This document shows positions 26,276 through 37,574 of a DNA stretch of 64,000 nucleotides, piece after piece (position 1 is the stretch's first letter; every line of letters starts with the position of its first letter). This DNA comes from Xylocopa sonorina. Lineage: Eukaryota; Arthropoda; Insecta; Hymenoptera; Apidae. The translations under genes and the position numbers were made by a program. Below the pieces are notes generated by a model that was given only the letters and a program-made list of their open reading frames with translations, searched no databases and had not been told where the DNA came from. The stretch is from NCBI RefSeq assembly GCF_050948175.1, contig NC_135201.1, positions 496,001 through 560,000 on the forward strand, written 5' to 3'.

Positions 26276-26510
26276 GATTACGCTAGGTTAGTTTAGGTTG
26301 GGTTATGTTTGGAAATGCTTGTAGGTTGCTCAGTTATGTTGTGTTAGATTTAAGAAAGCGTAGGTTTGATTTCTTAATGTTTAAGAAAGGTAATGTTAGA
26401 TTGTGTTAGATTGGGTTAGAATTGAGTGAAGGCAGGTTAAGTCAGATTATGTGTAACTGAGGTTAGCTAGGTTTAAATTAAGTTTAGAGGATGTTAGATT
26501 AAGTTAAGCC
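26276..26510 (+). repeat. Degenerate TTAGGTT-like tract
   Basis: The tract is built from imperfect GTTAGG/TTAGGTT/TTAGATT words, for example GCTAGGTTAGTTTAGGTTGG at 26281-26300 and GAGGTTAGCTAGGTTTAAAT near 26459. This resembles decayed insect TTAGG telomere-type DNA, but the unit is not exact and spacing drifts. It could equally be a simple G/T-rich tract of other origin. Confidence 0.45.
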
Positions 26511-26515
26511 ACATA

Positions 26516-26880
26516 AGAGATGAATTACCGATCGCTGGCAATGCCATCCGTTGATAGTTCTTGAATTCCAGACTATTCGCAATACCAGCCGTTATTGTAT
26601 CATAAGTTATCTACCGCGGGGATTACCTACTGTCGTTATATCGTGAATTACGGACCGCAGGCAACACCAGTTGTTGATAAATTTTGAATTACCTACTATT
26701 GGTTGCACCAGCTGTATAGGAAAACATGCTCTATCGGTTGTTGGTCATATCAGTCGTTGATAATTTCTGGATTATTAAGCACAAGCAGCACCAGCCGTCG
26801 GTCGGTTGTGAGTAACCGACCGCCAGCAGCACCATCCATCGATAACTTATAAGTTATTCTTAATGGGAACACCCATCCGT
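26516..26880 (+). repeat. 41-bp tandem minisatellite, about 8 units
   Basis: The core CAACACCAGCCGTTGATAA, with variants, recurs at 26539, 26580, 26662, 26703, 26745, 26786 and 26827, each one or two steps of 41-42 bp. A degenerate unit fills 26621. The other part of each unit is TTTTGAATTACCGACCGCAGG-like. Units differ from each other substantially, so the array is old. It lies just upstream of the HSDL2 pseudogene. Confidence 0.85.
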
Positions 26881-27214
26881 AGGCATATATTGACTCGTTT
26901 CGGCATCTCTTTAAACAATGCTGAAACAGAATTGCGAACAGGTTGAGCAGTTTTCACAGAGATGACTCCACCGGCCTGACAATAACGAACGCCACATATG
27001 GGTTCTCACAAAACCATTTGCCACACAACTCAGTCCTGAAAGTGTTAATAATGCTAGCGCTATTACTTTAACCAGGCATGGAATCCGTAGGTATGAAAAA
27101 TTATAATCTTGTGAATAATATGAATTCTAGAGGAACATTTCTAGTGTAAGTATAAAAGTTCTGTTTTAGTTGTAGAAATAAAATTCACTAATATGGCACA
27201 ATACTTATTTTCAG
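26881..27214. other. Intergenic, nothing recognised
   Basis: AT-rich sequence with no coding similarity that I could see. I looked here for the N-terminal exon of the HSDL2 pseudogene and did not find it. The end (27190-27214) is a pyrimidine-poor but plausible splice acceptor, ATTTTCAG. Confidence 0.5.
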
Positions 27215-28506
27215 GTCCAAGGTATGCTTACCATATTTAAAGAAAGGTGCAAATCCTCATATAATAAATATCAGTCCACCACTAATTATTAAAATTAAAC
27301 GAATACGGTTTCAAACTTGTGTCGATTATATAATATCCAAGTTTAGAATGTTAATGTGTGCTCTTGAAAGGGCCGATGAATATGAAAATGATGGTATTGC
27401 TGTGAATGCAGTCTTGCCAAAGACAGCAGTAAATTATATATATTTCTAATTTCATTGTTAAGAAAAATAATTCTCTCATTTTGAGATTGCCTTACGCACG
27501 CGTTGTTTCAGGTATACATATGGCTGCGATAGAGATGTTTGTTCGATCAGAATCACAAAATTATAGTGGGAAGCTGGAAATAATGGGTGATGCAATGTAC
27601 GCTTTTATTTTACAAAGACAGTAAATCTGTTACTAATCAGTCTTTAATCGATGAGGCAATATTAAAAAGCTGAAGGAATGTCTGATTTTACCCATTATGC
27701 GTATAATCCAGGTGTGAATAATTAACTGAAGCTTTAGAATTAATACATGAATGTATAATTTATATTTTAGTAAACAAATCAATTTATTTTGCAGAATATA
27801 AATATTATTGATATGATAAATTGTTGCCTGATTCCTTCCGAGAGAAGAATTTGGAATATATAGATTTGGATAATTAAATAAGACAATTGAAAAGAACGAA
27901 CAAATTATACAGATAAATCAAAGGAAAAGATCATGCAAATATTAATTGTCATCCAAACTAATTTAAACAGCGAGTTCGTTAACAAGACTGTATGCTCAAA
28001 TACTATAATGTTAAAAAAATATATGTTAAAAAAAAATTTGTTAGATCTCGTACATTACAGCACATCGTAGATCAGTCTGATTAATTGCTCGAACAAACAT
28101 AATTAAAGAGTTAATTTATATCACTTTTGCAGAAATTTACAATATGTAAATTTCGTAAACGTTAATAGTGACGAAGCAGCTACACGATTTTTGGATCTTA
28201 AAAATGGTGGAAAGGTGCGGCAGGGAGAGGAGAACCTAGTCAACCACTAGGTACAACGTTAACAATGGATTCTCAAAATTTTCTCGCAACGCTTTCTCAT
28301 GAAAAAATATATTTTTTACGTTCAATCAATTAGAAATGCAAAATAATTTTACTTATAACATAATATTGTATATTTTTCGGAGAATTAAAATTTGTATCGA
28401 CAAATCCGTAATGGGAAAGTTGAAAATTAGCGGTGATCTACGAAAAGCAATGAAATTAGTGAAATTAATGGTCAATTTAAAGTCGAAACTTGCTTTGAAA
28501 AATTAA
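27215..28506 (+). pseudogene. Hsdl2: HSDL2-like short-chain dehydrogenase, unprocessed pseudogene
   Basis: HSDL2 is a peroxisomal/mitochondrial short-chain dehydrogenase with a C-terminal SCP2 sterol-carrier domain. The first exon (27215 to ~27430) encodes SKVCLPYLKKGANPHIINIS, then CVDYIISKFRMLMCALERAD and GIAVNAVLPKTA; the catalytic Tyr-X3-Lys is seen as YIISK. It ends at GCA|GTAAAT, a canonical donor. The next exon after TTGTTTCAG gives IHMAAIEMFVRSESQNYSGK and IMGDAMYAFI, but the frame does not join. Later come LIDEAILK, FTHYAYNPG, then the SCP2 part AATRFLDLKNGGKV (~28180) and GKLKISGDLRKAMKLVKLM, ending at TAA 28504-28506. Frameshifts and stops occur throughout and the N-terminal cofactor-binding exons are absent. 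Retained introns show a decayed genomic copy, not a retrocopy. Confidence 0.85.
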
Positions 28507-28759
28507 ATACCGTTTTCTTAAAAAGAACCGACATATTAACTAATTAAGGAAAAATTATTCCTACTTATAAAAGTTTTGTTATTTTTTGTAAAAGTATAAT
28601 ACAATAATATAAATTATTTAAAGTATTAAAAAAACTGAAGTAAAATATATTTTTATATATTTTTGTAATATATTTTGTAACGCTAAATGATAAAAATTAA
28701 ATAAGTTACATATGAAAATATTTATTTACGTAGATTGAACTTTACTCATACATTTATAA

Positions 28760-29590
28760 TAAAATGAACATAGTTATTCATATTCGACATTTCCACAAGT
28801 TCCGAAAATGATAAAACAGACCAACTCCAGCAAAAAGTCTAATGTATCATAATTATTTTATAGTTGAAAGATTATCAAGCTTTATGCCTGGATGGTTGCT
28901 TATATACAAGTATAACTGCCAAAATGAAATAAGATCACGAAGTGATATTTACACACCTGCGTGCTGCAATTTTGACGTATTTAAATTTCTGTAGCAGTTG
29001 CAGAAATACCACATAATAGGTTTCATAGTTAAAAAATGGCATAAGATTTTCTGTAGAATATCAAGTGAATGTAAAGCTGCTATTGCACAGCAGACAGCAT
29101 TCCTCACTGGAAGAATTTTTCTTCGAATGTGTTGACTCCAGATTTATTTGAATTGTACTCGTTTAGAAAACTAAAATGAAAACTGAATGACATATACCTT
29201 GACACAGCAGGCCGTTAACCACGATACCCAGCAGATCCAAGGTTCCTTTATCTGAAATTAAGGCCAGCCTTCCTTGTTTTCAAACTTCTTTACATTGCGT
29301 TATATTCTTAAGACTCTTTGCAAGAACAGAAACGCTACATGGATTAAAAAAGTGTAATAGTTTAATTTATATAGTGTTGAACATTTTAAATCCGTTTACG
29401 TCGCTTTGCTTGTTGTATATGTTTATCACTTGGCACTAAACCAACTACTACTGCCATCATCCCATTTTAAAATTTGGAAATTACACCAGATCTAATGAAA
29501 CCTTGCTTAGATTGCAAATGTGTTTTTACTGTATCCAGCAGAAATGAAATTACATTGACCGAAATGCCAGCCAGTACTTCACGCCTATTT
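28760..29590 (-). pseudogene. Unidentified decayed multi-exon gene, minus strand
   Basis: Several minus-strand stretches look like real but broken coding sequence. 29590-29387 reads REVLAGISVNVISFLLDTVK and, after one stop, MMAVVVGLVPSDKH with a basic end. 29278-29200 reads GRLALISDKGTLDLLGIVVN, then NGLLCQG, and ends AAG|GTATAT, a good donor. After TTTCATTTTAG a further exon (29170-28965) reads NEYNSNKSGVNTFEEKFFQ, then after a one-base shift NAVCCAIAALHSLDILQKIL. 28830-28760 reads LLELVCFIIFGTCGNVEYE then a stop. The helical, leucine-rich character would suit an armadillo/HEAT-type or membrane protein, but I recognise no family. It lies convergent to the HSDL2 pseudogene. Confidence 0.4.
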
Positions 29591-30081
29591 GAAACAACAT
29601 TAAATCACCTTGTTAATCAATAATATATATAATGTGACTTGGACCTTTAAATTTGAATTTATAAACATTTAACAAATAAATATGTTTTTCTTGCTATTCA
29701 TATCAATATACTGTCAGTAATGTATTACGTGCTGTCATTTGATATATTAACTGCTTCATTGTATTTTACGATGAACCTTACACACTAAACACTGTTTTTA
29801 CTCCTCATACGAGTGGATAGTTCTTCGTGTTATATTCTTATATCGCATTGATTATAAAAGTGTATGATATTGTTTTTATGCAGTCATGTATAATTATGTA
29901 CATACAAATTCGCAATTAAGTAGCTATGTGTTCAAATTCAATTCCAAATAATGCTCTAGAAAGCATCCCAGATAACAAACTGCAAGATGGTGGCGACACC
30001 ATACCAGCACTATATTGCCACTTCTGAGGAGTGTCATCTGATCCGTAGCTATTTGTGACCGAATTCATTAGCTAAAATGCC

Positions 30082-30104
30082 AGAACGTGTTACCAGCACG
30101 TTCT
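30082..30104. repeat. Perfect 8-bp inverted repeat
   Basis: AGAACGTG and CACGTTCT are separated by 7 bases. No further symmetry was found around it; role unknown. Confidence 0.6.
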
Positions 30105-30824
30105 AGGCAAGCGTAGCACACCGTGTGAATCGCGCAGCACCAGGACCATCATGATATGCGTGTCATCGCACCATTCGTGAATCTTCTCAGTAATGACGGT
30201 GGGTCATATTTGGTAATGGGAAACCTGTGCTTTCATGCAAATTAGAACCGTTAGATGTCAGTAGGCATTCAAGGTATGAATGCTGATAGACATTTTGATA
30301 GTCGTTTTCCTATATTTATAAAAAAATATTACTATTAATATAAAAATTCATGCTGTTGCGTCCCTAACTTGGCCTTGTGTAACTTCTTAAATAACATGCT
30401 GTCATCGTATTTAATATAACCCTCAATTGCATGAATTTGTAACGATGAATTGGAGAAAATATATATAAAATAAATGTATACATTTTTATAATAAAGTAAT
30501 TAACGACTTTATGGAAAAATTCGACGTATCGAGCTAGTTTATAGAAAATAATAAAATCGAGTTCTTATATCTTTGATTTGTGCAGGTGTATCTCTTTTGG
30601 AATCAAAATAAATAAATTGCTTAGTGTAGTCATTTTTCATATTCGTTTATAGTTTTTATGGAAATAGTTTCTCCATTAGTAAATGTCAGCCTGCCCCACT
30701 ACCACGCGCGTAACTATGGTGAGCTGATAGTATCATTGACACGGCCGTGTAGGCCGTGTGCTATATCGCGGTGCATTAATAATGCCGTGGTACGAGTGTC
30801 GTTCGTCGCTCGTTGTTTGCCAAA

Positions 30825-30847
30825 CATAGGTTGTTTGCAAACCTATG
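30825..30847. repeat. Inverted repeat with 8-bp arms
   Basis: CATAGGTT and AACCTATG flank GTTTGCA; the middle also contains the 10-bp palindrome GTTTGCAAAC (30833-30842). It may form a hairpin. No known terminator or element end matches. Confidence 0.55.
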
Positions 30848-31557
30848 ACCGGTTACTTTCATTTTTTAAAATGAATTGGTATGTTCATTCTTCCGTAATA
30901 TGATAGAGCATTTTAAAACGAGTTCAACGACCTGCAACATGAAGCCATTGAAGGTTACAAAAAGTGAAGAAAGGCGATCATGCTTACGGTTTTGATAGTA
31001 AATGAGACATACGTATTGTAAACAGTAGTGGAATGCGTAATGTTTGCCGTTTACTTCACTGTCAATAAACACTTTTCGAAGGGCATTTTAATAATTTGCA
31101 GGATAAGTTAAACATGATAAGATTAGTATTGAAATATCGGTTTGATTACGTTTGGTTAGGCTGTTCTTTGTGTCGCCCATTTTATAAGTACTGAGCTGCG
31201 GATTCCTGAGGACAGCTCACAAAATTGTTGAACTATGAAAGATTATCATTGTGAAATTGAATCAAAAGGTATTAAATTCCATTAGATTGTAAACAGATCT
31301 TAATATTCCATTTTAAATAGTAAAATAAAATACTCTTTACAAAACTACAAGAATGGATATACACGTCACTAAGATAAAAAATTATTTACAAGAATTAGAT
31401 TAGAATATCTCAGCAAATTTTAAATATTAAGTTAGCGAACCAAGCAATACGTTTTCGTTAATGACGAATATGAAAAATTCTTGAACATTCCAACAGAAAG
31501 ATGATCGAATCAGTAGATAGAAAAATCGAACATTCAATTTCAATTCCAGAATACAAC

Positions 31558-33150
31558 TGTGATGCCGGCCGAACCTCCCGGTACCTCCTATACCCCCCGG
31601 CAGAGCCGCATACAGCGCCTGCCGCCATTGCAGAGACGAGCATACCGACACACGGTAACACAGTCTGATCACCGAGCTAAAGCAGCCACCCTCGCACCAA
31701 GGAGTTGAACCACACGATCGCGCCTCGACGCGCATACGTCAGACAGTTGGAGCAGACACCAACCACAGCCTCCACACGAGGACCATTTCACGCACCACGA
31801 GGGTCACCCGCAGTTACGCACACATATTCGTATTATACTCATGTCTATAACCAAGCGAATTCTAGTATTTAAGCATATGGCACTCTACGTACAAACAGGA
31901 CGCAACGCACAAGTACAGCATAAGTCATTTCATGTGTAATCATAATTTTAGAAAGCGTATTATTCATAATTAGGGCCGCGACAGCTCACGCCGGCCGTGT
32001 ACGTCTCACCACGACCATCCGCACCACCGCGAGTGTCGAGCGTCCGCCCCACTCCAGGGCCTAGCGACTCGCGTTCCCGCGCGATCCGAGGAGGTCGCGG
32101 ATCCGCGAGTCAACGGAGAGATCAAGCCCAGCACTCGATGAGTACAGATCGATCCAAGCGCTCATCGCGACCGTACCTATCATGCCTCCGGTCCTTACTC
32201 CACCTCACTTGAAGATGTTTGCTATTTCGGTACTATTCTAACTCAGAATTCAAGTTGCTATTTCCAATTCTAACTTTAACTTTATTCTAAATCAATGATT
32301 CTAGTACTTAGTCATTCTTAGCATAAGGTAGTAAAGTGTAAGCTTAGGTTTTACTTAGAATATATTCTATTTTTACCAGTATTTACAAACTCTCATTATT
32401 CTCGAAGCATTCCTTGCCTTATATTAAATTAAATTCATTACGATACGAAGTCTTTCACGAGTTCACGCGTCTTCCAAAATCATTCAAGGAGTTCTGACCA
32501 CTAGTCACGCGTAGTTACCGACCAGTTAGAGTGGCTCTCCGCTTAGCTGCACCAATCCACAGTTCGACTAAGGAAAAGATATCCATCGTTTTCCATATCT
32601 CTGGATCGGCAAACTAGAGCGGCCCCCTCCGCTAGTGGATCCGTATCTAGTGTTTTGGAATCCGATTTGAATGCGCCTTTCCGCTATGGATAAACGAACT
32701 CGACGCGTGGGAAGGAAGAACTTCCCGCATTCTCCAGTGCGCGAATACGTAGATACAAGCAGCTACTCCATCGTCGACCACTGTTCCGTCTCATCTCCTG
32801 CTGTCTGCCGACCGGACAGCCTTTCCGCATCGCCGCCTCCGTCGCCGATCCGCACCAGAGATCAGTCTGCCTGGGTACTCGTTCAATTGTCGATTCCGCC
32901 TCACAGCCCGTACGCAGGGTCCATACAGGGGAAGATCCTCGCCAACGACGATACCTGGAACGAGGTTAGTAATTAGCGGTTTCCAAGATTTCGAAAGGTA
33001 AATCCCCTTTTTTATATACTCCCTTCCGTGACTTTCGCGCAGTTTTCCGCGTTCCAAAAAGAACCCGGTCTTCGACGCAATTGTGCGAGCCGAACCGCTC
33101 GAGGCTGCATGTTACTCCGAAAAACGGTTAATTTTCCGCGACCCGAGACG
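31558..33150 (+). mobile_element. LTR-like element, family E copy 2
   Basis: It starts TGTGATGCCGGCCGAACC at 31558 and follows copy 1 (1-1137, read on the minus strand) collinearly: GAGACGAGCATACCGACACA, AGCGACTCGCG at about 32063, CGATCCGAGGAGGTCGCG at about 32081, GTGTAAGCTTAGGTTTTACT near 32336, ACTAGAGCGG near 32610. Spacing from the start agrees to within tens of bases. It is the longest copy in the window and contains one serine/proline-rich open frame. No second LTR, primer site or polymerase is seen, so it may be an LTR plus leader plus the start of gag, truncated at about 33150. Confidence 0.5.
32686..32976 (+). CDS. Hypothetical Ser/Pro-rich protein in family E element
   Basis: From the ATG at 32686 the frame gives about 96 residues, beginning MDKRTRRVGRKNFPHSPVRE; a longer version starts at 32671. 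It is basic at the N-terminus and rich in Ser and Pro in the middle (SASPPPSPIRTRDQ). I recognise no domain. The homologous part of copy 1 (about 40-110, minus strand) keeps nucleotide similarity but I did not find the same open frame. It could be the start of a gag gene in this element family, or chance in GC-rich DNA. Confidence 0.25.
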   Translation: MDKRTRRVGRKNFPHSPVREYVDTSSYSIVDHCSVSSPAVCRPDSLSASPPPSPIRTRDQSAWVLVQLSIPPHSPYAGSIQGKILANDDTWNEVSN

Positions 33151-33520
33151 TGACACATCTATAAGAGGTAAAATATTTGGAAAACTTTAATTATAGTCTT
33201 CAATGCAAGCAGTTGGACAGTATTTCAATTTTTAAGAAAATTGACGAAAGTCAACCATTTTCAAATGGTCAGGATCTTTGCTGTTTGGGCACTAAGTGAC
33301 TAACAATTAACTGCATAAATTTCAGGTTTATGAACATATTGATTAAAGCTTATTCAGACCCGTTTATAACCGAGTTACTAAATAATAATCAACACTAAGT
33401 AATCATTTAAGAACTTAAACGATTACACCTCGCATACATATAAAAATATTGAAAACGTGAAGTGTAAGTGGTTTATCAAAAATTCTTCTAAAAGTACGGA
33501 CGAAGCCAATAAGTGTTTTT
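33151..33520. other. AT-rich junction, nothing recognised
   Basis: Sequence between family E copy 2 and satellite C. CAACCATTTTCAAATGGTC near 33254 has a short dyad. No coding or repeat similarity seen. Confidence 0.5.
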
Positions 33521-35100
33521 GTTGAAGTAAGCAAGTTCTAACGTTTTAAGCAGCGCGATGGCCCTTATCTGTCTACGTTTCATAGCAAGTAAGTTCTGAA
33601 GTTCTATGAAATATGAATGAGTTCTCAAATTCTCAGTTCAACGTTTAAAATTATGTGTGTTCTATATATTTATGTTAAGTTTTGGTCCCTATCAGTTTAT
33701 ACGATTCAGAGTACGTAAGATGCAAAGTTCTATGCAACATGATTTCGCTTTGCATTTCTACGTTCGATAGTAGGCACTTTCTAAATCTCCATGCAATGCG
33801 ATGCAACTTCACAGTCCTACGTTTCAAAGTAATTCCTAAAGTTCCACGAAAAAGGATGTCGCATATGAGTGTCTACACGTCAGAGTAAGTAGCTAATAAC
33901 AAATATTTTGTGCTACAAGATGGTGCTTCCCATTTCTACGCTTCAAAGCAAGTATGTAATGTTCTATGCATCGCATTATGTTTACCTGCTCCTACACTTT
34001 AGAATAATGTGAATGCTATAATTCCCTGCAACGGAATGGCCCTACATAGTGTCTACGTTTCAGAGCAATAGAGTTCCTATGCTTCATGCAATGCGATGGC
34101 GCATCTCATTTCAGCGTTACAAAGTAAGTAAGCAGTAACATTCTATGCATTGCATTATGCTTATTTGCTACCACACTCCAAACGAATGTGAATTCTACAG
34201 TTTCAAGCAACGAGATGGTGCTTCATAATGTCTGCATTTTAAAACAATAGGATTCTAATGCTACATGGAATGCAATGGCGCATCTCATTTCAAAGTTCCA
34301 AAATAAGTAGGCTGCAATTTTCTATGCACTACAATATGCCGATCTGCTTCTATATTTCAAAGAAAGTGAAATCTATAGTTCCTTGCAACGGGATGGTGTT
34401 TCAGTGTCTGCGTTTTGAACGAGCAGAGTTCTAATGCATTATGCATCGCGATGATGCATATCATTTCAACGCTTCAAAGTAATTAGGTTGTAATGTCTTA
34501 TGTATCATATTATGCCTATCTGCTACTACGCTTTAAAGGAATGTAAATCTTACATTTGCTTGTATGGAGATAGTAATTCACGGTATCTGCTTTTCAAACC
34601 AATAGATCTCTAATACTTTTTGCATCGCGAGGGCGCACATCATTTCAGCGCTTCAAAGTAAGTAGGTTGTAATGTTCTATGCATCGCAATCCTCTCATTT
34701 GCTTCTATGCTTCAAAAGAATGTGAATCCCTCATCACTCCCTTGCAACGGGGTGGATTTTTATAGTGTCGTCGTATCAGAGGAATATATTTCTAATGCTT
34801 CATGCATCGCGATGGCCCATGTCATTCCAACGTATCTAGATAAGTAGAAAGTAATGCTCCATACGTCGCATTATGCATACCTGCTACAACGCTACAAAGG
34901 AATGTGAACTCTACAGTACCCTGCAACCAGATGGCGCCTAGCAGTATCTTCGATGCAGCGCAGTAGGGTTGTATTGCTCTATGCAATGCGATGACTTCCG
35001 ACGTTACAAAGTCGTTACAAAGCAGTAACGTTCTGTGTATCGCATTATGCTTATCTGCTTCTACAGTTCAAAGGAATGTGAATTATACAGTTGCGTGAAA
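33521..35100 (-). repeat. Satellite C, inverted block
   Basis: Family C is an old relative of satellite A: its plus-strand form GAAACGTTGAAATGAGATGCG, GCATTAGAACTC, CGCAGACACTATG, ACATTCTTTTGAAGTGTAGA follows the A monomer in order. Here it lies on the minus strand: GCATCTCATTTCA-type segments with CATGCAATGCGATGG at 34085, 34264, 34441, 34621, 34801 and 34981, a period of about 177-180 bp. Divergence between units is high. Confidence 0.88.
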
Positions 35101-35104
35101 CGGG

Positions 35105-36702
35105 AGAGAGAACGTTATTGCTCTGAGAGGTAGATACTACGAAGCGCCATTCCGTTGTATGAAACTGAAGAATTCATGGTCGTTTAAAGTATGAAAGCAG
35201 AAAACAATATTTCTTCGAATGGAAGATTAGAACTCTATTACATTCACTCGTAGACATTCCGGAGCGCCATACCGTTGCATGAAACAGTGGAATTCACATT
35301 CCGCTGAGGTGTACAAGCAGAAAAGCATAGTACTGTGCATTGAACATTACAGCTTACGTACTTTGAAACGTTGAAACGAATTGCGCCATCGCATTGCGTG
35401 GAAAATTTGAACACCATGGCTTTGACATGCAGATAAATTGAAGTGCCATCCCGTTGCATAGAACTGTAGAACTCACATTCTTTTGAAGTATAGATGCATA
35501 TAAGCATAATGCTGTACGTAGAAGATTACAGCTGAATTACATTGTAACGAGTAAATTAGATGCGTTATTGCATTGCATGGAACAGCGTAACACCACTGCA
35601 TTGACACGCAGACATTATGGGGCGCCATCCATTTGCAATGGACTGTATAATACATATTCTTATGAACAGTAAAAGCAGATAAGCATAAGCTACGCATAGA
35701 AGATTGCATCTTCCTTTTTTTGAAACTTTGAAGTGAGATGCGATCGCATTGCATAGAGTATTAGAACACCGTTGTACTGTTATGTAGACACTATGAAGCA
35801 ACAACCCGATACATGGAACTGCAGAATTAACATACATTTGAAATGTAGAAGCAGATATGTATAAAGCTATGCATAGAATGTTACTGCTTACTCAGTTTGA
35901 AGCGCTGAAATGAGATGCGACATCGCATTGCATGGAGAAATAGGATTTTACTCTAGTGATACGCAGGCACTGTGATGCACCATCCCTATTCATGGAACTG
36001 TGGAATCCACATTGTTTGGAAGTGTAGATGCACATAAGCGTAATGCTATACATAGAAGATTGCAGCTTACTTACTTTGAAGGGTTGAAATGAAATGCGAT
36101 ATCACATTGCATGTAGCATTAGAACTCCGGTGCTTTGACACGCAAACAATATGAAGCCCCATCCTGTTTAATGGAACTGTAGAAGTGACATTCTTTTGAA
36201 GTGTGGAAGCAGATAAGCATCACGCTATGCTTCCATGACTGCAGCTTACTTACTTTGAAACGTTAAAATAAAAAGCGCCATCGCATTGCATGAAGCACTA
36301 GTTCTTCATTGTTTTTACACGCAGACAGTGCGAAGTGCCATCCCGTTGCATGAAACTGTAGATTTCACATTCATTAAAAATATAGAAACATATATGCATA
36401 ATGCTATGCACAGAAGATGACAGCTTACTTACTTTGAAACGTTGATATGAGATGCGACATCGCACTGCATGGAGCACTAGATCACCATTGCGTTGAAACG
36501 CAATACCATTGACCGGAAGTGTCAAATTCACATTCTGCTAATGAGTAGATGTCATCAAGCATAATACCATACATATCGGCGTTGCATGGAGCACTAGAAT
36601 GTCACTGCTCTGACACGCAGACAATATGAAACACCATCCCGTTTGAATGAACTGTAGAGTTCACATTCCCTTGATTTGTAGTGGCATACATGCTTAATGT
36701 TA
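35105..36702 (+). repeat. Satellite C, direct block
   Basis: The strand flips at about 35100-35110. GCGCCATCGCATTGC-like cores recur at about 35382, 35561, 35739, 35914, 36094, 36273 and 36451, a ~178-bp period. A partly deleted unit follows at ~36570. The block is then interrupted by the gypsy element at 36703 and resumes at 40735 in the same strand. Open frames on the minus strand here are satellite by-products. Confidence 0.88.
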
Positions 36703-36951
36703 TTGAAGGATAATTAAATTATCTTAATTTAAAAGTTAATTAATAATTCTAGTTTCAAATGTTATGTATTTGGAATATTCTAAATAGCGAGCGAGAAGTA
36801 GTGTGTGGAATAAGTGAGTTTTTCGTGTAAATATTTTAAAACGATGAAGTTGTTGTTCATTAGCATTCTTTGGAGTTATATCTCAGTTAAGATGAACTAT
36901 TTAATGATTTACAAAATCTTGTGGTTGTCTTCAGTTAATAAGTTTCCTACA
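36703..36951 (+). repeat. 5' LTR of gypsy relic 1
   Basis: About 249 bp. It starts TTGAAGGATAATTAAATTAT, a decayed form of the TGTAGGATAACGAAATTATC start seen in relic 2, and ends AGTTTCCTACA. The ends therefore form TGTAGGA...TCCTACA, a TG...CA LTR with a 7-bp inverted terminus. About 40 differences from the 3' LTR by eye. TGGATCTCAAGCGTGG follows within 6 bases and could be the primer site, but I do not know the tRNA. Confidence 0.85.
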
Positions 36952-37188
36952 ATTCGTGGATCTCAAGCGTGGTAATTATCAAAAAGACATTCTAGATTAA
37001 AATGGGATACGTTCTGAGGATCGGAATATTACCAAGTATTTGAAGACAGAACGTTGGAGAAAATTCCTTGACGGTCTAGAACGTTCGAGAAGTTATTCAT
37101 GCGACGCGAGTGTAGTTTTGAGAGATAGTCCGAGAACGGAAATGAAACATTCGTGTAGAGGCAATTCGAGTTTATACGCGGGTGTCGA

Positions 37189-37515
37189 GTGAAAATTTTC
37201 ACAATGAAAGATTTCAGTAAAATCACAGTTACTGCGCTAGAAGAGATATTAATGGAGCATAAACTACCTACTGCTGGTTCGAAAGCTAAATTAATTTCCC
37301 GTTTGAAGGATGTTGACCCAGACGGAACGTGGATAGATGACAAGCTGAAGGAGGTTCGTGAAGATAATGAAGGGTCGTGTGTTCATGTATCATCAAACAT
37401 GCAGTCATCAATGAATTTACAGCAACGAGAAATTGGTTTTTCCATAAAGAAAAAAGAATTAGCAGAAGGTGAGTTAATTATGTTGCGCCTTGAGTTAGGT
37501 GCGACGCGTTGTTAG
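37189..37515 (+). pseudogene. gypsy gag N-terminus with SAP-like motif
   Basis: The 108-codon frame contains, from about residue 9, ITVTALEEILMEHKLPTAGS followed by KAKLISRL. This pattern (hydrophobic helix, Leu, Gly-Ser-Lys-x-x-Leu-Ile-x-Arg-Leu) fits the SAP DNA-binding helix-extension-helix motif. The remainder is acidic then Gln/Glu-rich, ending at TAG 37513-37515. The internal ATG at 37204 (MKDFSK) is an equally good start. Gag continues downstream in another frame, so one shift or an intervening deletion separates them. Relic 2 has the same motif. Confidence 0.7.
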
Positions 37516-37574
37516 TGGCGGTGACAATCTCTTGGCATTGAATAATGACAATGAATGTAATGTTTTATCTGAAA

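Larger units (their letters stand above)
29591..31557. other. AT-rich DNA with a few short inverted repeats
   Basis: No coding similarity is seen. A slightly GC-richer island (29960-30290) and an 81-codon plus-strand frame (30658-30903) have no family signature. Short dyads at 30082-30104 and 30825-30847 are listed separately; CACGGCCGTG at 30740-30749 is a perfect 10-bp palindrome. Confidence 0.5.

Noticed and set aside
30658..30903. 81-codon plus-strand frame as a gene
   Set aside because: No similarity, no conserved domain, odd composition, and a palindrome-rich stretch inside it.
35244..36531. Minus-strand frames of 77-93 codons rich in Cys and His
   Set aside because: They repeat with the satellite C period and are by-products of the repeat.
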